Positions 1 through 8,715 of a stretch of 64,000 nt of DNA are shown here, piece by piece. The notes under the pieces are model-generated. The model did no database searches, was not told where the DNA came from, and saw nothing but the letters and a program-made list of their open reading frames with translations. The position numbers and the translations under genes are program-made. Source of the DNA: Planctomycetia bacterium (GTDB taxonomy: Bacteria; Planctomycetota; Phycisphaerae; UBA1845; UTPLA1); the NCBI GenBank assembly GCA_015075745.1, contig JABTTW010000001.1, positions 62,001 through 126,000 of the forward strand, in the 5' to 3' direction. Within the stretch, counting starts at the first letter, position 1, and each line of letters begins with the position of its first letter.

Positions 1-1280
1 GACGCGGCCTTTGCTTCGCCGGCCGCCGTTGCATAGGCCTTGCTGCCCAGTTCGAGCGCGACGAGTTTCTTCTTGTCGCGTAGATAGAGCTTCGCTCCCA
101 CGAGCGTCGGCACGGTCCACGAGACGCGATCCAGCACTTTCGCCTGCGCAAGGATATCAAACTTTTCCGGCGTGGCCTCGACCAGTCCAAGCTTGCCGTC
201 CTCGTCGAGCAGAATGAATTTGTCCCCCGCCATCAGCAGTGTGGACTTTGAGAAGCCACGCTTTCGATAAGCCATGTCGCCCGTCTTCGCATTCACCGCG
301 AAAAAAAGGCCCGGCCCCTGCCCGCCGGTCGAGGTGTAGATGTAGTCGCCAACGCGGATCGCGTTGCTGTGATGCACGGCCACCTTTCGATTCGCCCAGA
401 CTTCCTCAACTTCAAACTTGCCGTCCTTTTTGGAAAGCTTGAGTCCCTTGCTGCCCGCAGTGTCGACCGAGGTAATGAAGACCATGTGATCGTCACCGAT
501 AATCGGCTGACAAATATTCTGGCCCCACCGATTCTTGTGCTCAAAGCTCCACAGCAGCTTCCCGTTCTTGGGGTTGATGGCGATCACTTCCGAAGCCATG
601 AAGCAGACCAGATGCTCTTCACCATCGACCTTGATGAGCTTGGGGGAGGAATAACTGTTATCGAAGTCCAGCCCCTTCCAGACTTCCTTTCCCGTTTTCT
701 TGTCAAAAGCGACGATCGAATGACCCTTGCCGCCGACGAGGGCGATCGCCGTGTCGCCATAGACAAAGACGCTCGACGAGTAACCGTGATTCAGGAAGTT
801 ACCCTTGTACTCTTCCCAGAGATCGTGCGACCACAGGATTTTCCCGTCTTTCATATTCAGGCAGTGCATCTTTCCCGATACACCAATCGTATAGATCCGA
901 TCACCGTCGATCGTCGGCGTGCCGCGCGGGCCTTCGCCGAATTCCCTGACATGCCCCTCGCGTGGCGGCGAGTCGTATCCCTGCTGCCAGATCGTCTTGC
1001 CGTCCTTCGAATTGATCGCCAAGACCGATTCCTTGTCGCCCTCGCGGCCCATGGTGTAGAGCACATCGCCATCCATGACGATACCGGAGTAACCCTCGCA
1101 CAAGTCGCGGCTCCAAAGTTGCTTCGGTCCTTCGTCAGGCCACTCCATGGCCAGCGTTCCGCAACTCGCCTTGAAGTCCTGCGCCGGGCCGCCGAACTGG
1201 CCCCATTGTCCGTTCGCAGGGCTGGCCACCAACGCTACCGCTGTAAGTGCTCCCATGGAAATCAAAGTCTTCGTCGTCAT
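1..1280 (-). CDS. PQQ-like beta-propeller repeat protein, exported (partial, C-terminus outside window)
   Basis: Exported beta-propeller protein of the PQQ/BamB-like repeat family; the window edge cuts it after 426 visible codons. A signal peptide is visible, with likely cleavage after SPANG near residue 24. Propeller blades recur as Trp-containing strands: KQLWS (about 65), DGKTIWQQ (98), DGKILWS (150), TGKEVWKG (201), NGKLLWSF (244). In this family the repeats build a scaffold, sometimes holding a PQQ cofactor; no catalytic residue can be named here. The ATG is preceded by AGAGAG at SD distance. It diverges from the methyltransferase gene. Function beyond the fold is unknown. Confidence 0.85.
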   Translation of the reverse strand, partial: MTTKTLISMGALTAVALVASPANGQWGQFGGPAQDFKASCGTLAMEWPDEGPKQLWSRDLCEGYSGIVMDGDVLYTMGREGDKESVLAINSKDGKTIWQQGYDSPPREGHVREFGEGPRGTPTIDGDRIYTIGVSGKMHCLNMKDGKILWSHDLWEEYKGNFLNHGYSSSVFVYGDTAIALVGGKGHSIVAFDKKTGKEVWKGLDFDNSYSSPKLIKVDGEEHLVCFMASEVIAINPKNGKLLWSFEHKNRWGQNICQPIIGDDHMVFITSVDTAGSKGLKLSKKDGKFEVEEVWANRKVAVHHSNAIRVGDYIYTSTGGQGPGLFFAVNAKTGDMAYRKRGFSKSTLLMAGDKFILLDEDGKLGLVEATPEKFDILAQAKVLDRVSWTVPTLVGAKLYLRDKKKLVALELGSKAYATAAGEAKAA

Positions 1281-1605
1281 TTGGATTCTCTCTTTATGGG
1301 TTGAAAATGCTTCGTGGGGCGGCCTCGGGCAACTTTAACCAGCTTCAGCGCCGCTGGTCCAATCGCCGTTATCGATCGCCAAACCCTCCGCTCCGGCTCG
1401 CAACTTCCACATGCTAAACGATTGGCCGGATCGCGCCTAACTCCCATACCCGACTGAATGGCGGTTTGCTGTGTCTTTCCTTCTTCAATCCTGTCAATAC
1501 TTTGGATTAGTTGCCCGCCAGGACCGCGAAGAGTGATACCCCCATTGAGTCTGACCATTTTATCGTCCGACTTGACCAGCCCGGTATTCACGCCAAACTG
1601 CCCTC
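1281..1605. other. Divergent intergenic region
   Basis: About 325 bases between the divergent propeller and methyltransferase genes. It must hold both promoters, but I see no convincing -35/-10 pair, operator or hairpin. A GTG-started minus-strand frame crosses it and ends on the propeller ATG (ATGA); it has no ribosome binding site and no recognisable protein, so it is not called. Confidence 0.5.
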
Positions 1606-2337
1606 ATGAGCGAAACCCCCGCAACCGCGTCCAACCGGCCCCTGGCCATCTTGCTGATCGTTTGCTTAACGGTCTGGCTGATTCGCAGCGGAGGCGGATG
1701 CGATCCCGCACTCTACGAGCAAAGCGTCAAGCCCGGCATCAACGCAGACTATGCCAACCCGGACATCCCCCAATGGATGGGCCGATTCGAAAGCGAAAGC
1801 CGGGAGATCTACAAAGCTCGGCATGAGATCGTCGGCGATTGCCGCATTGCTGAAGGCGATGTTTTGGCCGATATCGGCGCTGGAACGGGCCTATTTACCC
1901 TCCTGTTCGCCAGAGCCGTCGGTCAAGATGGAAAGGTGATGGCGGTCGACATCGTTCCCGAGTTTCTCGACCTCATCCAACAACGCGCAAGCGATGAGTC
2001 GATCACCAATGTGTCGACCGTTCTCTGTACAGAGCGATCGGTCGAGCTTCCACCCAACTCGATCGACCTCGCCTTCACCAGCGACACGTACCATCACTTC
2101 GAGTACCCGCGCAGCACGCTCGCCTCCATCTATCGGGCGTTGAAACCCGGTGGGGTATTCATTGTGATCGACTTCGAACGCATCGAAGGCAAGAGCCGAG
2201 ACTGGATTCTTGGGCACGTCCGCGCCGGCCGGGAGACGGTGATTGATGAGATTACTTCAGCAGGATTCGAATTGGAGCAGTCCCCGCCGGCGCCATACCT
2301 CGCCGAGAACTATTTCCTTCGCTTCAAGAAGCCCTGA
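1606..2337 (+). CDS. Class I SAM-dependent methyltransferase, membrane-anchored
   Basis: 243-residue class I methyltransferase. Motif I, ADIGAGTGLFT (about 88-98), is the SAM-binding Gly-rich loop; an acidic strand end follows (VDIVPEF), and a late LKPGGVFIVIDF block matches the post-motif III strand of the Methyltransf_11/25 families. The N-terminus (residues 12-27) is a hydrophobic segment followed by GGGC, so the enzyme is probably membrane-tethered or exported; whether the Cys is a lipobox is unclear. The substrate cannot be read from the sequence. The gene stands alone, convergent with rex. Confidence 0.85.
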   Translation: MSETPATASNRPLAILLIVCLTVWLIRSGGGCDPALYEQSVKPGINADYANPDIPQWMGRFESESREIYKARHEIVGDCRIAEGDVLADIGAGTGLFTLLFARAVGQDGKVMAVDIVPEFLDLIQQRASDESITNVSTVLCTERSVELPPNSIDLAFTSDTYHHFEYPRSTLASIYRALKPGGVFIVIDFERIEGKSRDWILGHVRAGRETVIDEITSAGFELEQSPPAPYLAENYFLRFKKP

Positions 2338-2371
2338 GATCCAGACTAGTAGATGCCAAATTAGCGAGTGG

Positions 2372-3016
2372 TCAGTCCGACCGCGCGCAGATCACCTGGA
2401 ACGAGAGCTGTTCCAATTGAACGGCGAGATCGACGGCTGAAACCGCCACGTCAGCGGGCACATTCAGGTTCACTGGTGCGAAGTTGAGCAGCCCCTTCAC
2501 GCCGGCGGCCACGAGCTTCTCGGCCACCGATTGAGCCGCTTCGGCCGGGACCGCCACGATCGCCAGCCGCACCTGACGCTCTTCCACGACTCGGCCGATT
2601 TCCTGCATGGAAAGAACCTGCAAGCCCGGCACGCCCGACACCGGCCTGCCGACCTTGGACGGGTCGTCATCGAAGACGGCTGACAACTTGAAGCCCTTGC
2701 GCGCGAAACCCCGATAGGCGGAGAGTGCCATGCCGAGGTTACCCGCTCCAACAAGAATGACGTTCCAGGTGCGATCTGTACCTAGGATGCGGCGTATTTC
2801 TGAAGTCAGCTCGTTGACGTCGTAGCCGATCCCCGGCTGGCCGAATTGCCCAAAATAGGCCAGGTCCTTGCGAATCTGCGTAGGAGTGACGCGCAATGCC
2901 GCGCCCAGCTGCTTGGACGAGACGGTTCGCTGATCGCTCGTCCGCATCGCCTCTAACTCACGGAGGTAGAGACTGAGTCGACGAACAGCCGGAGCTGGAA
3001 TGCTGCTGGCTTTCAT
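2372..3016 (-). CDS. rex: Redox-sensing transcriptional repressor Rex
   Basis: Rex represses fermentation and respiration genes according to the NADH/NAD+ ratio. The N-terminal winged helix is clear (IPAPAVRRLSLYLREL, then QIRKDLAYFGQFG recognition region), followed by a Rossmann domain with VGAGNLGMAL and the FDDDPSKVG strand. I take the internal Met at 3016 as the start (214 residues, the family's usual size); an upstream in-frame Met at 3061 would add 15 residues not expected in Rex. The gene diverges from a secreted-protein gene. I saw no clear TTGTGAA/TTCACAA Rex operator in the spacer, nor next to the fermentation genes further on. Confidence 0.95.
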   Translation of the reverse strand: MKASSIPAPAVRRLSLYLRELEAMRTSDQRTVSSKQLGAALRVTPTQIRKDLAYFGQFGQPGIGYDVNELTSEIRRILGTDRTWNVILVGAGNLGMALSAYRGFARKGFKLSAVFDDDPSKVGRPVSGVPGLQVLSMQEIGRVVEERQVRLAIVAVPAEAAQSVAEKLVAAGVKGLLNFAPVNLNVPADVAVSAVDLAVQLEQLSFQVICARSD

Positions 3017-3159
3017 GAAGGACCCCACGGCGAGCAAGACTTTCGGGTGCCCGGCCTTCACGACTGATAATACTACTGCGGGCCCAATGACTCAAGCCGC
3101 CGGACTTTCGTCAATCGCCGTAACCCTAGGTTGGCAAACGTTTTTTGGCAGGCGAGCCC

Positions 3160-3188
3160 TTGACATGCCAAGCCGCCGCCTGATACGG
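3160..3188 (+). promoter_or_regulatory. Candidate sigma70-type promoter
   Basis: TTGACA at 3160-3165 lies 17 bases before ATACGG (3183-3188), a weak -10. It would drive the secreted-protein gene at 3344, leaving a leader of about 150 bases. The -35 is perfect but the -10 is poor, so this is tentative. Confidence 0.4.
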
Positions 3189-3343
3189 TCTAATAGGCGG
3201 AAAACCGCAACGGCATCGCATCAATGGCGGTGCTCCGTTAAGATAACATGCCTGCAAGCGAACACGCCCTCAACGCCGGCAGACCGTCGACGCATCACGA
3301 TGAGGGCCTGGCCCGGCGGCGGGATAATCATCAGGTAAAAGTA

Positions 3344-4369
3344 ATGCACAAAGGCACATTCTCGCTCGCCATCGTCGGTCTATTCCTTGTCCTGCCGGGC
3401 ACCGCCCTGGCACAGGACGCGCTCGAGAACATCATCAAGAGCAAGGACATCTCCCGCACCCAGGCGGCGACCATGGAGGCGGAAGTCGCCCTGCGATTTC
3501 GCCGGCTCATCGGTGCGAAGTCGACGGATAGCCGCGCAGATGCGCGAGATCGCATCACCAAGACCGCCCAGATCCCCGGCGCCAGCCCAGCGGGCCTTGC
3601 CACCTATGCAAGGACCTGCGCAAACGAGGCTGCCGGCCTTGTTTCGAGTGAGACGCTGGATCGCGCGACCGATGGCGTCATGGTCCTGTCTGCCCTCGAC
3701 CATCCCGACACCGCCGACACGCTCGCCGACGCGCTCAAATCTTCCCACGCCGCAGTCAGGCTGATGGCCGCGCGCGTCATCGTGCAGTTGCACGACAAGC
3801 TCAAGGACGACGCCGGCCGCTGCCGATCGTTACTCTCCGCATTGGGTCGCGCCGGCGCTGCGGAGCAGGACGGCATTGCCCTCCGCGTCATTTATCAGGC
3901 GATCGACTTCAAAGCGAATGTGGCCTCCTTCAAGAACGGCGCGGAGAGCGCAGACGCTTTGGCAACGGTCCTCGCGGCACGCATCTCGCAACTTGAGTCC
4001 GGCGGTCGCGACGAAATGAATGAAGAGATCGCCGTTGACGCGGCAGTTCGGTGTTATCCCGATGCGAGCAAGTCTACTCAATCGAAGCTGATATCATTGA
4101 TGTCGCGCCTGCTTGCGGTGGGCATTGAACGATTCTTCGCGACCGACACAGCCGCCGATTATCTCCCCACGCTCGACCGATTTTTGGGCCGCGTTGACGA
4201 TGCCATTCGCAAAATGGCGGAAGCCTCGTCTTCGAATTCTCTCAAGGACTGCCCAAAGCTAAGACTCAGTCCACGATCTGTCGGAAGCAAGAAGCACCAG
4301 GAAGACGCCTTGAAAGTCCTGGACTGCATCTCCGCAGCCATCGCCGGCGATCCGTGGAACGCCAGATAG
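3344..4369 (+). CDS. Secreted helical-repeat (HEAT-like) protein of unknown function
   Basis: 341 residues from the ATG at 3344, which begins a clean signal peptide (LAIVGLFLVLPGTALAQ). An in-frame ATG 96 bases upstream would put a charged, non-signal stretch in front and is rejected. The mature protein is almost all helix, with Ala/Leu-rich stretches such as DTLADALKSSHAAVRLMAARV that resemble HEAT/armadillo repeats. No catalytic motif is visible. It is likely a periplasmic scaffold, but no family is recognised. It diverges from rex. Confidence 0.75.
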   Translation: MHKGTFSLAIVGLFLVLPGTALAQDALENIIKSKDISRTQAATMEAEVALRFRRLIGAKSTDSRADARDRITKTAQIPGASPAGLATYARTCANEAAGLVSSETLDRATDGVMVLSALDHPDTADTLADALKSSHAAVRLMAARVIVQLHDKLKDDAGRCRSLLSALGRAGAAEQDGIALRVIYQAIDFKANVASFKNGAESADALATVLAARISQLESGGRDEMNEEIAVDAAVRCYPDASKSTQSKLISLMSRLLAVGIERFFATDTAADYLPTLDRFLGRVDDAIRKMAEASSSNSLKDCPKLRLSPRSVGSKKHQEDALKVLDCISAAIAGDPWNAR

Positions 4370-4508
4370 CCGATCATTCGGCCCAATCCTGACTCATCAA
4401 AATCGGGTTTCGACGCGTATCCAATCCTGTCTATAATCCATTCGCGATGTGGTTGGCGGTTCTTCATTCACCTGGCCCAACCCTTCCCATCTGCTCAGGG
4501 ACTCGCCA

Positions 4509-4997
4509 ATGATTAACACCAAGCACGTGACTGATCGTCGCACGCTTCGATTCAATTCCGTCGAGGACGTGCTGGCCGACATCGACAGAATTGTCGCCGC
4601 TGAAAAGGCCGCCAAGCTGCGCACCACAGGCAACTGGACCGCCGGACAGGCCATGGGCCACGTCGCCGAATGGATCAATTACGCCTACAAGGGCTATCCG
4701 ATCGGTCCGCCGCCGTGGCTCATACGTGTCATCCTCGGCTTCCTCAAGAACAGGTATCTCCGCAAGGGCTTGCCAGCCGGCGTGATGATTCCGAAGGTCA
4801 AGAATGGCACATTCGCAACGGACAATTTGAGCATCGACGATGGCGCAACCCGGCTGCGCGAGGCCTTGAGACGTCTGAGCAGTGGCGAGCCTGCGAAATT
4901 CAAGAGCCCCGCGCTGGGAGACTTGCCCGATTCGGAGCGAATCGCCCTGAATCTTCGTCACGCCGAACTGCACCTCTCATTCCTGCATCTCCAGTAG
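4509..4997 (+). CDS. DUF1569-like (DinB-type four-helix) protein
   Basis: 162 residues from the ATG at 4509, which has a CAGGG ribosome site just upstream; an earlier in-frame ATG at 4449 lacks one. The body begins TLRFNSVEDVLADIDRI and contains NWTAGQAMGHVAEWI and NLRHAELHLSFL. This is the helix layout of DUF1569/DinB-like proteins, where spaced His residues (HVAEW, RHAELHLSF) may hold a metal. No signal peptide, so it is probably cytosolic. The substrate is unknown. Confidence 0.7.
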   Translation: MINTKHVTDRRTLRFNSVEDVLADIDRIVAAEKAAKLRTTGNWTAGQAMGHVAEWINYAYKGYPIGPPPWLIRVILGFLKNRYLRKGLPAGVMIPKVKNGTFATDNLSIDDGATRLREALRRLSSGEPAKFKSPALGDLPDSERIALNLRHAELHLSFLHLQ

Positions 4998-5161
4998 CAT
5001 CACCCGGTTCTTTGCAGACCGCGTCGCCATTGGAAAAAAACGACACTCACTTTCGTGTACACCCGTCATCACGTGTGGGTAGAATCAACGAAAGTCCTGG
5101 CGAGCTGAATGAACGATGCGTGGCGGCCCGTGACGCCGCCATTAACGCAGGAGAAAAAGCC

Positions 5162-5743
5162 ATGAATCGGTATGCAGTCGTCTTAGCCTTGGTGGTATCA
5201 GTCTGCGCACTTTCACTGCTTCAAGCCGAGTCGCCCGCGAGAATGGCTGACCCGGGCGGCGACAAATCCAAAAAGGCCTTCGAGCATCTGAAGAAGCTCA
5301 GCGGCGACTGGGAAGGCAAGAGCACCAAGGGCTGGACCGAGCGAATCAGCTACCGCGTCATCGCCGGCGGATCGTGTCTCATGGACCTGTCCTACGGCGC
5401 GCATCCGAACGAGTGGATGGCGTCGATGATACACATGGACGGCGATCGACTGATGCTCACGCATTACTGCGTCGCCAAGAATCAGCCGCGACTCGTCGCC
5501 ACCGAGATTGCGGACGACCTGAGCAGCATCACCTTCACCTACCTCGACGCCACCAATCTGCCATCGCGCGACAAAGGACACATGGACAAGTGTCTCATCC
5601 GGTTTGACGGGAAAGACAAGTTCTTCTCTCGCTGGACTTGGTACCAGGACAGCAAGGAAAGCTGGATGGAGGACATTGAGCATCGCCGTATCAAGGGCGA
5701 AGCGGCAAAGGACCCGCTTACTCCCTCGGATGCGGGCAAGTAG
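5162..5743 (+). CDS. Secreted DUF1579-like protein
   Basis: 193 residues. The start at 5162 has a strong AGGAG about nine bases upstream and opens a signal peptide (AVVLALVVSVCALSLLQA). The mature part begins with HLKKLSGDWEGKS and has repeated beta strands (RISYRVIAGGSCLMDL, SITFTYLDATNLP). This is the small beta-barrel layout seen in DUF1579 and lipocalin-like or nitrobindin-like proteins. No active-site residue can be named. It sits between the DUF1569-like gene and an alpha/beta hydrolase in the same direction, possibly one transcript. Confidence 0.7.
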   Translation: MNRYAVVLALVVSVCALSLLQAESPARMADPGGDKSKKAFEHLKKLSGDWEGKSTKGWTERISYRVIAGGSCLMDLSYGAHPNEWMASMIHMDGDRLMLTHYCVAKNQPRLVATEIADDLSSITFTYLDATNLPSRDKGHMDKCLIRFDGKDKFFSRWTWYQDSKESWMEDIEHRRIKGEAAKDPLTPSDAGK

Positions 5744-5787
5744 CCGCACAACTTGACGCAGGATTCGTCTGACGTACAACCATCGAC

Positions 5788-6576
5788 ATGTCAGACCAAA
5801 GCCAAGGCTCCCCGCTCTTTGTTCAAGAATCCGGCGACGAGTCCGGCGCCCCGATTCTATTCATTCACGGCTTCCCGCTTACCGGTCAAATGTGGGAGCC
5901 GGCCATCGCCCAGATGCCGGAAGAGTATCGTTGCATCATCCCCGACCTGCGCGGGCTGGGTGAGAGCGACGTATCCGGCAGGCCTTCCATGACAGCGTAT
6001 GCGGACGACCTCGCCGGGCTTCTTGACGACATCGGCGAGAAGCGGCCGGTCGTGGTCGTGGCCTTGTCCATGGGCGGCTATGTCGCCTTTGAATTCTTCC
6101 GCCGGCATCGTGCCAGCACCAAGGCACTCGCCCTCATTGACACCCGCGCCAATGCCGATTCAGCCGAGGCTCGCGCCGGGCGCATGAAGATGATCGAGAG
6201 TGTGCGCACCTCTGGCAGCAAGGCCGTCGCAGACGCCATGATCAAAAAGCTCTTCGCCGCGAATGTTGATCCTGAGTTAAAGCAGGAATGGTACGAGATC
6301 ATGTCCTCCCAGCCACCCGAGGGCGTCATCGGCGCGCTGCAGGCAATGGCCGATCGTCCCGATTCAACCCCCACCCTCGCCTCCATCGACTGTCCCACAG
6401 TGTTCATTTGCGGCGAGCACGATGTCATCACCCCGCCCGATGTCCATCGCGAAATGCACGCCGCCGTCCCCGGCTCCAGGCTGGAAATCGTCGCCGAATC
6501 GGGCCATTTGACCCCGCTGGAGCGAACCGACGAATTCACGAATATCCTCTGCGAATTCCTCGAAACGCTTGAATAA
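5788..6576 (+). CDS. Alpha/beta-fold hydrolase
   Basis: 262-residue soluble alpha/beta hydrolase. HGFPLTGQMW gives the oxyanion HG motif near residue 28, ALSMGGY holds the nucleophile Ser (Sm-x-S-x-G type elbow, about residue 93), EHDVITP supplies the acid and ESGHLTPLE the catalytic His near the C-terminus. All triad members are present, so it should be active as an esterase, lactonase or similar; the substrate cannot be inferred. No signal peptide. It begins 44 bases after the DUF1579-like gene, suggesting co-transcription. Confidence 0.88.
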   Translation: MSDQSQGSPLFVQESGDESGAPILFIHGFPLTGQMWEPAIAQMPEEYRCIIPDLRGLGESDVSGRPSMTAYADDLAGLLDDIGEKRPVVVVALSMGGYVAFEFFRRHRASTKALALIDTRANADSAEARAGRMKMIESVRTSGSKAVADAMIKKLFAANVDPELKQEWYEIMSSQPPEGVIGALQAMADRPDSTPTLASIDCPTVFICGEHDVITPPDVHREMHAAVPGSRLEIVAESGHLTPLERTDEFTNILCEFLETLE

Positions 6577-6750
6577 GGGCCTCCGTCACACAACGTGGAG
6601 ATTTCCACGAGTCCCCCCTGCCCCAGCGCGCATATAAGAATGAACGAACGGCTCGTTCGCCGGGTACGGCCGTGCCCGGTTCGGATGAACGGACAGGCGC
6701 CTGAAGACTTAGCTGGACCCCCACAATCCAAAAAGAAACGGAGTTTCAAA

Positions 6751-7225
6751 ATGCGAAAAATCGCAGCCACTCGCGCCGTCGCCGGTCTATTGATAATTGG
6801 CGCCCGCGCGATCGCTGGAGAGAAAAGCGCTGAGTGCAAGAGCACAAAGACCTGCTCCTCAAGCAAGCTCTGCTGCAAGAGTTCCTCTGGAGCAGCCTTG
6901 AGCATGCTGGCCCGACTTCCTGCTGATATACCCAAGATGCGCTGCGAAGGTCACGCCGGCCTTAAAGGAGCTTCAGAAGCGACACAAGGGCGAAAGGGTC
7001 CTGTTCGTGACCTTTGACGTGACTGCCGCGAGCCTCGCCGACACCATGAAGCTCGCCGACCAGCTCGGTATCAAGTGGGTCTTTGACGACCCCGGGCTGG
7101 AGACGGGCATGGTCAAGCTGGTCGACACCAAAGAGCACCGCGTTGTTCTTGCCGCTCTTGGCCAGAGCGAACTGTCCAGGCTGGAATCAGCCCTCCATCG
7201 CGAGATTTCGCCGGTTAAGAAGTAG
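6751..7225 (+). pseudogene. Frameshifted small secreted thioredoxin-like gene
   Basis: The first frame starts at 6751 with a GGAG site and a signal peptide (MRKIAATRAVAGLLIIGARA), then a Cys-rich stretch (CKSTKTCSSSKLCCKSS). Around 6900-6935 the coding sense jumps to the next frame: after an in-frame TGA at 6899 that frame reads DFLLIYPRCAAKVTPALKEL, LFVTFDVT and on to a stop at 7225. The second part looks like a thioredoxin-fold domain. A single +1 shift joins both halves into one protein of about 157 residues, so this is a recent frameshift, a sequencing error, or a programmed slip. The family is tentative. Confidence 0.6.
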
Positions 7226-7285
7226 CCTGCACGGGGGACCCATTCCATACCCCGACCTCGCAAATGCGCGTACAATTGACGGGCC

Positions 7286-8653
7286 ATGCTTCGAATCGAT
7301 CATGCCACGATCATCTGCCACCGCGCCGGCGTACCGGTCGTCCTGAACGATCAGAGCATTCTCATCGATGGGGGAATGATTACCGATGTTCGGCCTTCGA
7401 AGGAGATAGACTCGGCTGCATCCCCCCCGCCGGCCGAGGTGATCGACGCCTCACGACATCTCGTCATTCCCGGCCTTATCAACACGCATCACCATCTGTA
7501 TCAATCCCTCACCCGCGGGCTCAAGAGCGTGCGGGACGCCCCGCTGTTCGGCTGGCTGACAGCACTCTATCAAAAGTGGAAGCATCTCGACTACGAGGCG
7601 GTCAAGCTGGCCAGCCAGATCAGCATCGCCGAGCTACTCCTGTCAGGCTGCACCACGACCAGCGACCACTTCTACATCTTCCCCCAGGGCACCGATGTCC
7701 GCATCGAGGCCGTGCTGGAGGCTGCCGAGTCGCTGGGCATGCGCATCCACGCCTGCCGGGGCAGCATGAGCGTTGGCCAATCTGCGGGCGGTCTGCCGCC
7801 GGACGTCTGCGTGCAGGATGAAAAGACCATCCTCGTGGACTCTCAGCGCGTGCTGGAACAATTTCATGATCCGAGGCCCGGCGCCATGCGCCGCATCGAT
7901 CTGGCCCCATGTTCGCCGTTTTCCGTGAGCGAGGGCCTTTCGCGCGACACCGCCGCCCTGGCCCGCGAGCGCGGCGCCCTGCTGCACACCCACGCCGCCG
8001 AGACCCTTGACGAGGAGCGTTACTGCGTCGAGCGATTCAAAATGCGCCCCATCGAGTGGCTCGACAAGCTCGGATGGCTGGGCGCCGACGTCTATCTGGC
8101 CCACTGCGTTCATCTGTCCGACGGCGACATCCGCCGCATCGCGGACACCCATACCGGCGTGGCGCACTGCCCCTGCTCCAACATGCGCCTCGGCAGCGGG
8201 ATTCCGCCGCTTCGTCGATTGCTCGCCGCCGGCGCTCGCGTGGGCCTCGGTGTGGACGGCAGCAGCAGCAACGACGGGAACCACCTCCTCGCGGAGGCGC
8301 GACAAGCGATGCTTCTTGCCCGGGTAGCCGGCGGCGCCGATGCCATGAGCGTGGCAGAGGCGTTCACGCTTCCGACTCTCGGCAGCGCCGCGGTGCTCAA
8401 TCGCCCCGAACTCGGCAACATCGCCCGCGGCTCCTGCGCCGATCTCGCCATGTATCGCCGTGACGACATCGCACTCGCCGGCGCCGTCGAGCAGGATCCA
8501 CTCGGCGCGCTTCTGCTCTGCCACGTCGCCCGCGCCGACCGAGTCTTCGTCCACGGCCGTACCGTTGTCCAGGACAGCCAGATCGCAACGTTCGATCTGC
8601 CCCGCCTCATCGATAACTTCAACAAGTTGGTCCACAGTCGGTTTACCGACTGA
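7286..8653 (+). CDS. Amidohydrolase, 8-oxoguanine deaminase-like
   Basis: 455-residue metal-dependent amidohydrolase of the TrzA/AtzA/SsnA group. The metal ligands are visible: HxH in [14 protein letters not shown] (about 63-76), the third His in LLHTHAAET, the fourth in YLAHCVHL, and the catalytic Asp in [20 protein letters not shown] together with GVDGSSSND closely resembles bacterial 8-oxoguanine deaminases, which convert 8-oxoguanine to urate plus ammonia in purine salvage. Related family members act on guanine, cytosine or S-adenosylhomocysteine, so the exact substrate is inferred. Cytosolic; full length. Confidence 0.82.
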   Translation: MLRIDHATIICHRAGVPVVLNDQSILIDGGMITDVRPSKEIDSAASPPPAEVIDASRHLVIPGLINTHHHLYQSLTRGLKSVRDAPLFGWLTALYQKWKHLDYEAVKLASQISIAELLLSGCTTTSDHFYIFPQGTDVRIEAVLEAAESLGMRIHACRGSMSVGQSAGGLPPDVCVQDEKTILVDSQRVLEQFHDPRPGAMRRIDLAPCSPFSVSEGLSRDTAALARERGALLHTHAAETLDEERYCVERFKMRPIEWLDKLGWLGADVYLAHCVHLSDGDIRRIADTHTGVAHCPCSNMRLGSGIPPLRRLLAAGARVGLGVDGSSSNDGNHLLAEARQAMLLARVAGGADAMSVAEAFTLPTLGSAAVLNRPELGNIARGSCADLAMYRRDDIALAGAVEQDPLGALLLCHVARADRVFVHGRTVVQDSQIATFDLPRLIDNFNKLVHSRFTD

Positions 8654-8715
8654 ATCCCGCCTTCCGCGCGTTTCATGGCACGGCGGGCTCTCCGAACCTA
8701 TACTCGCGTATTAAC

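Noticed and set aside
369..1304. 311-residue open frame on the plus strand
   Set aside because: It lies antisense to the beta-propeller gene, which shows clear repeats and a signal peptide; long shadow frames are common in GC-rich DNA.
1277..1591. GTG-started minus-strand frame ending on the propeller gene's ATG
   Set aside because: No ribosome binding site, no recognisable protein; the ATGA overlap is likely chance in an untranslated leader.
7643..8635. 330-residue open frame antisense to the amidohydrolase
   Set aside because: The plus-strand protein has complete metal-binding motifs; the minus frame has none.
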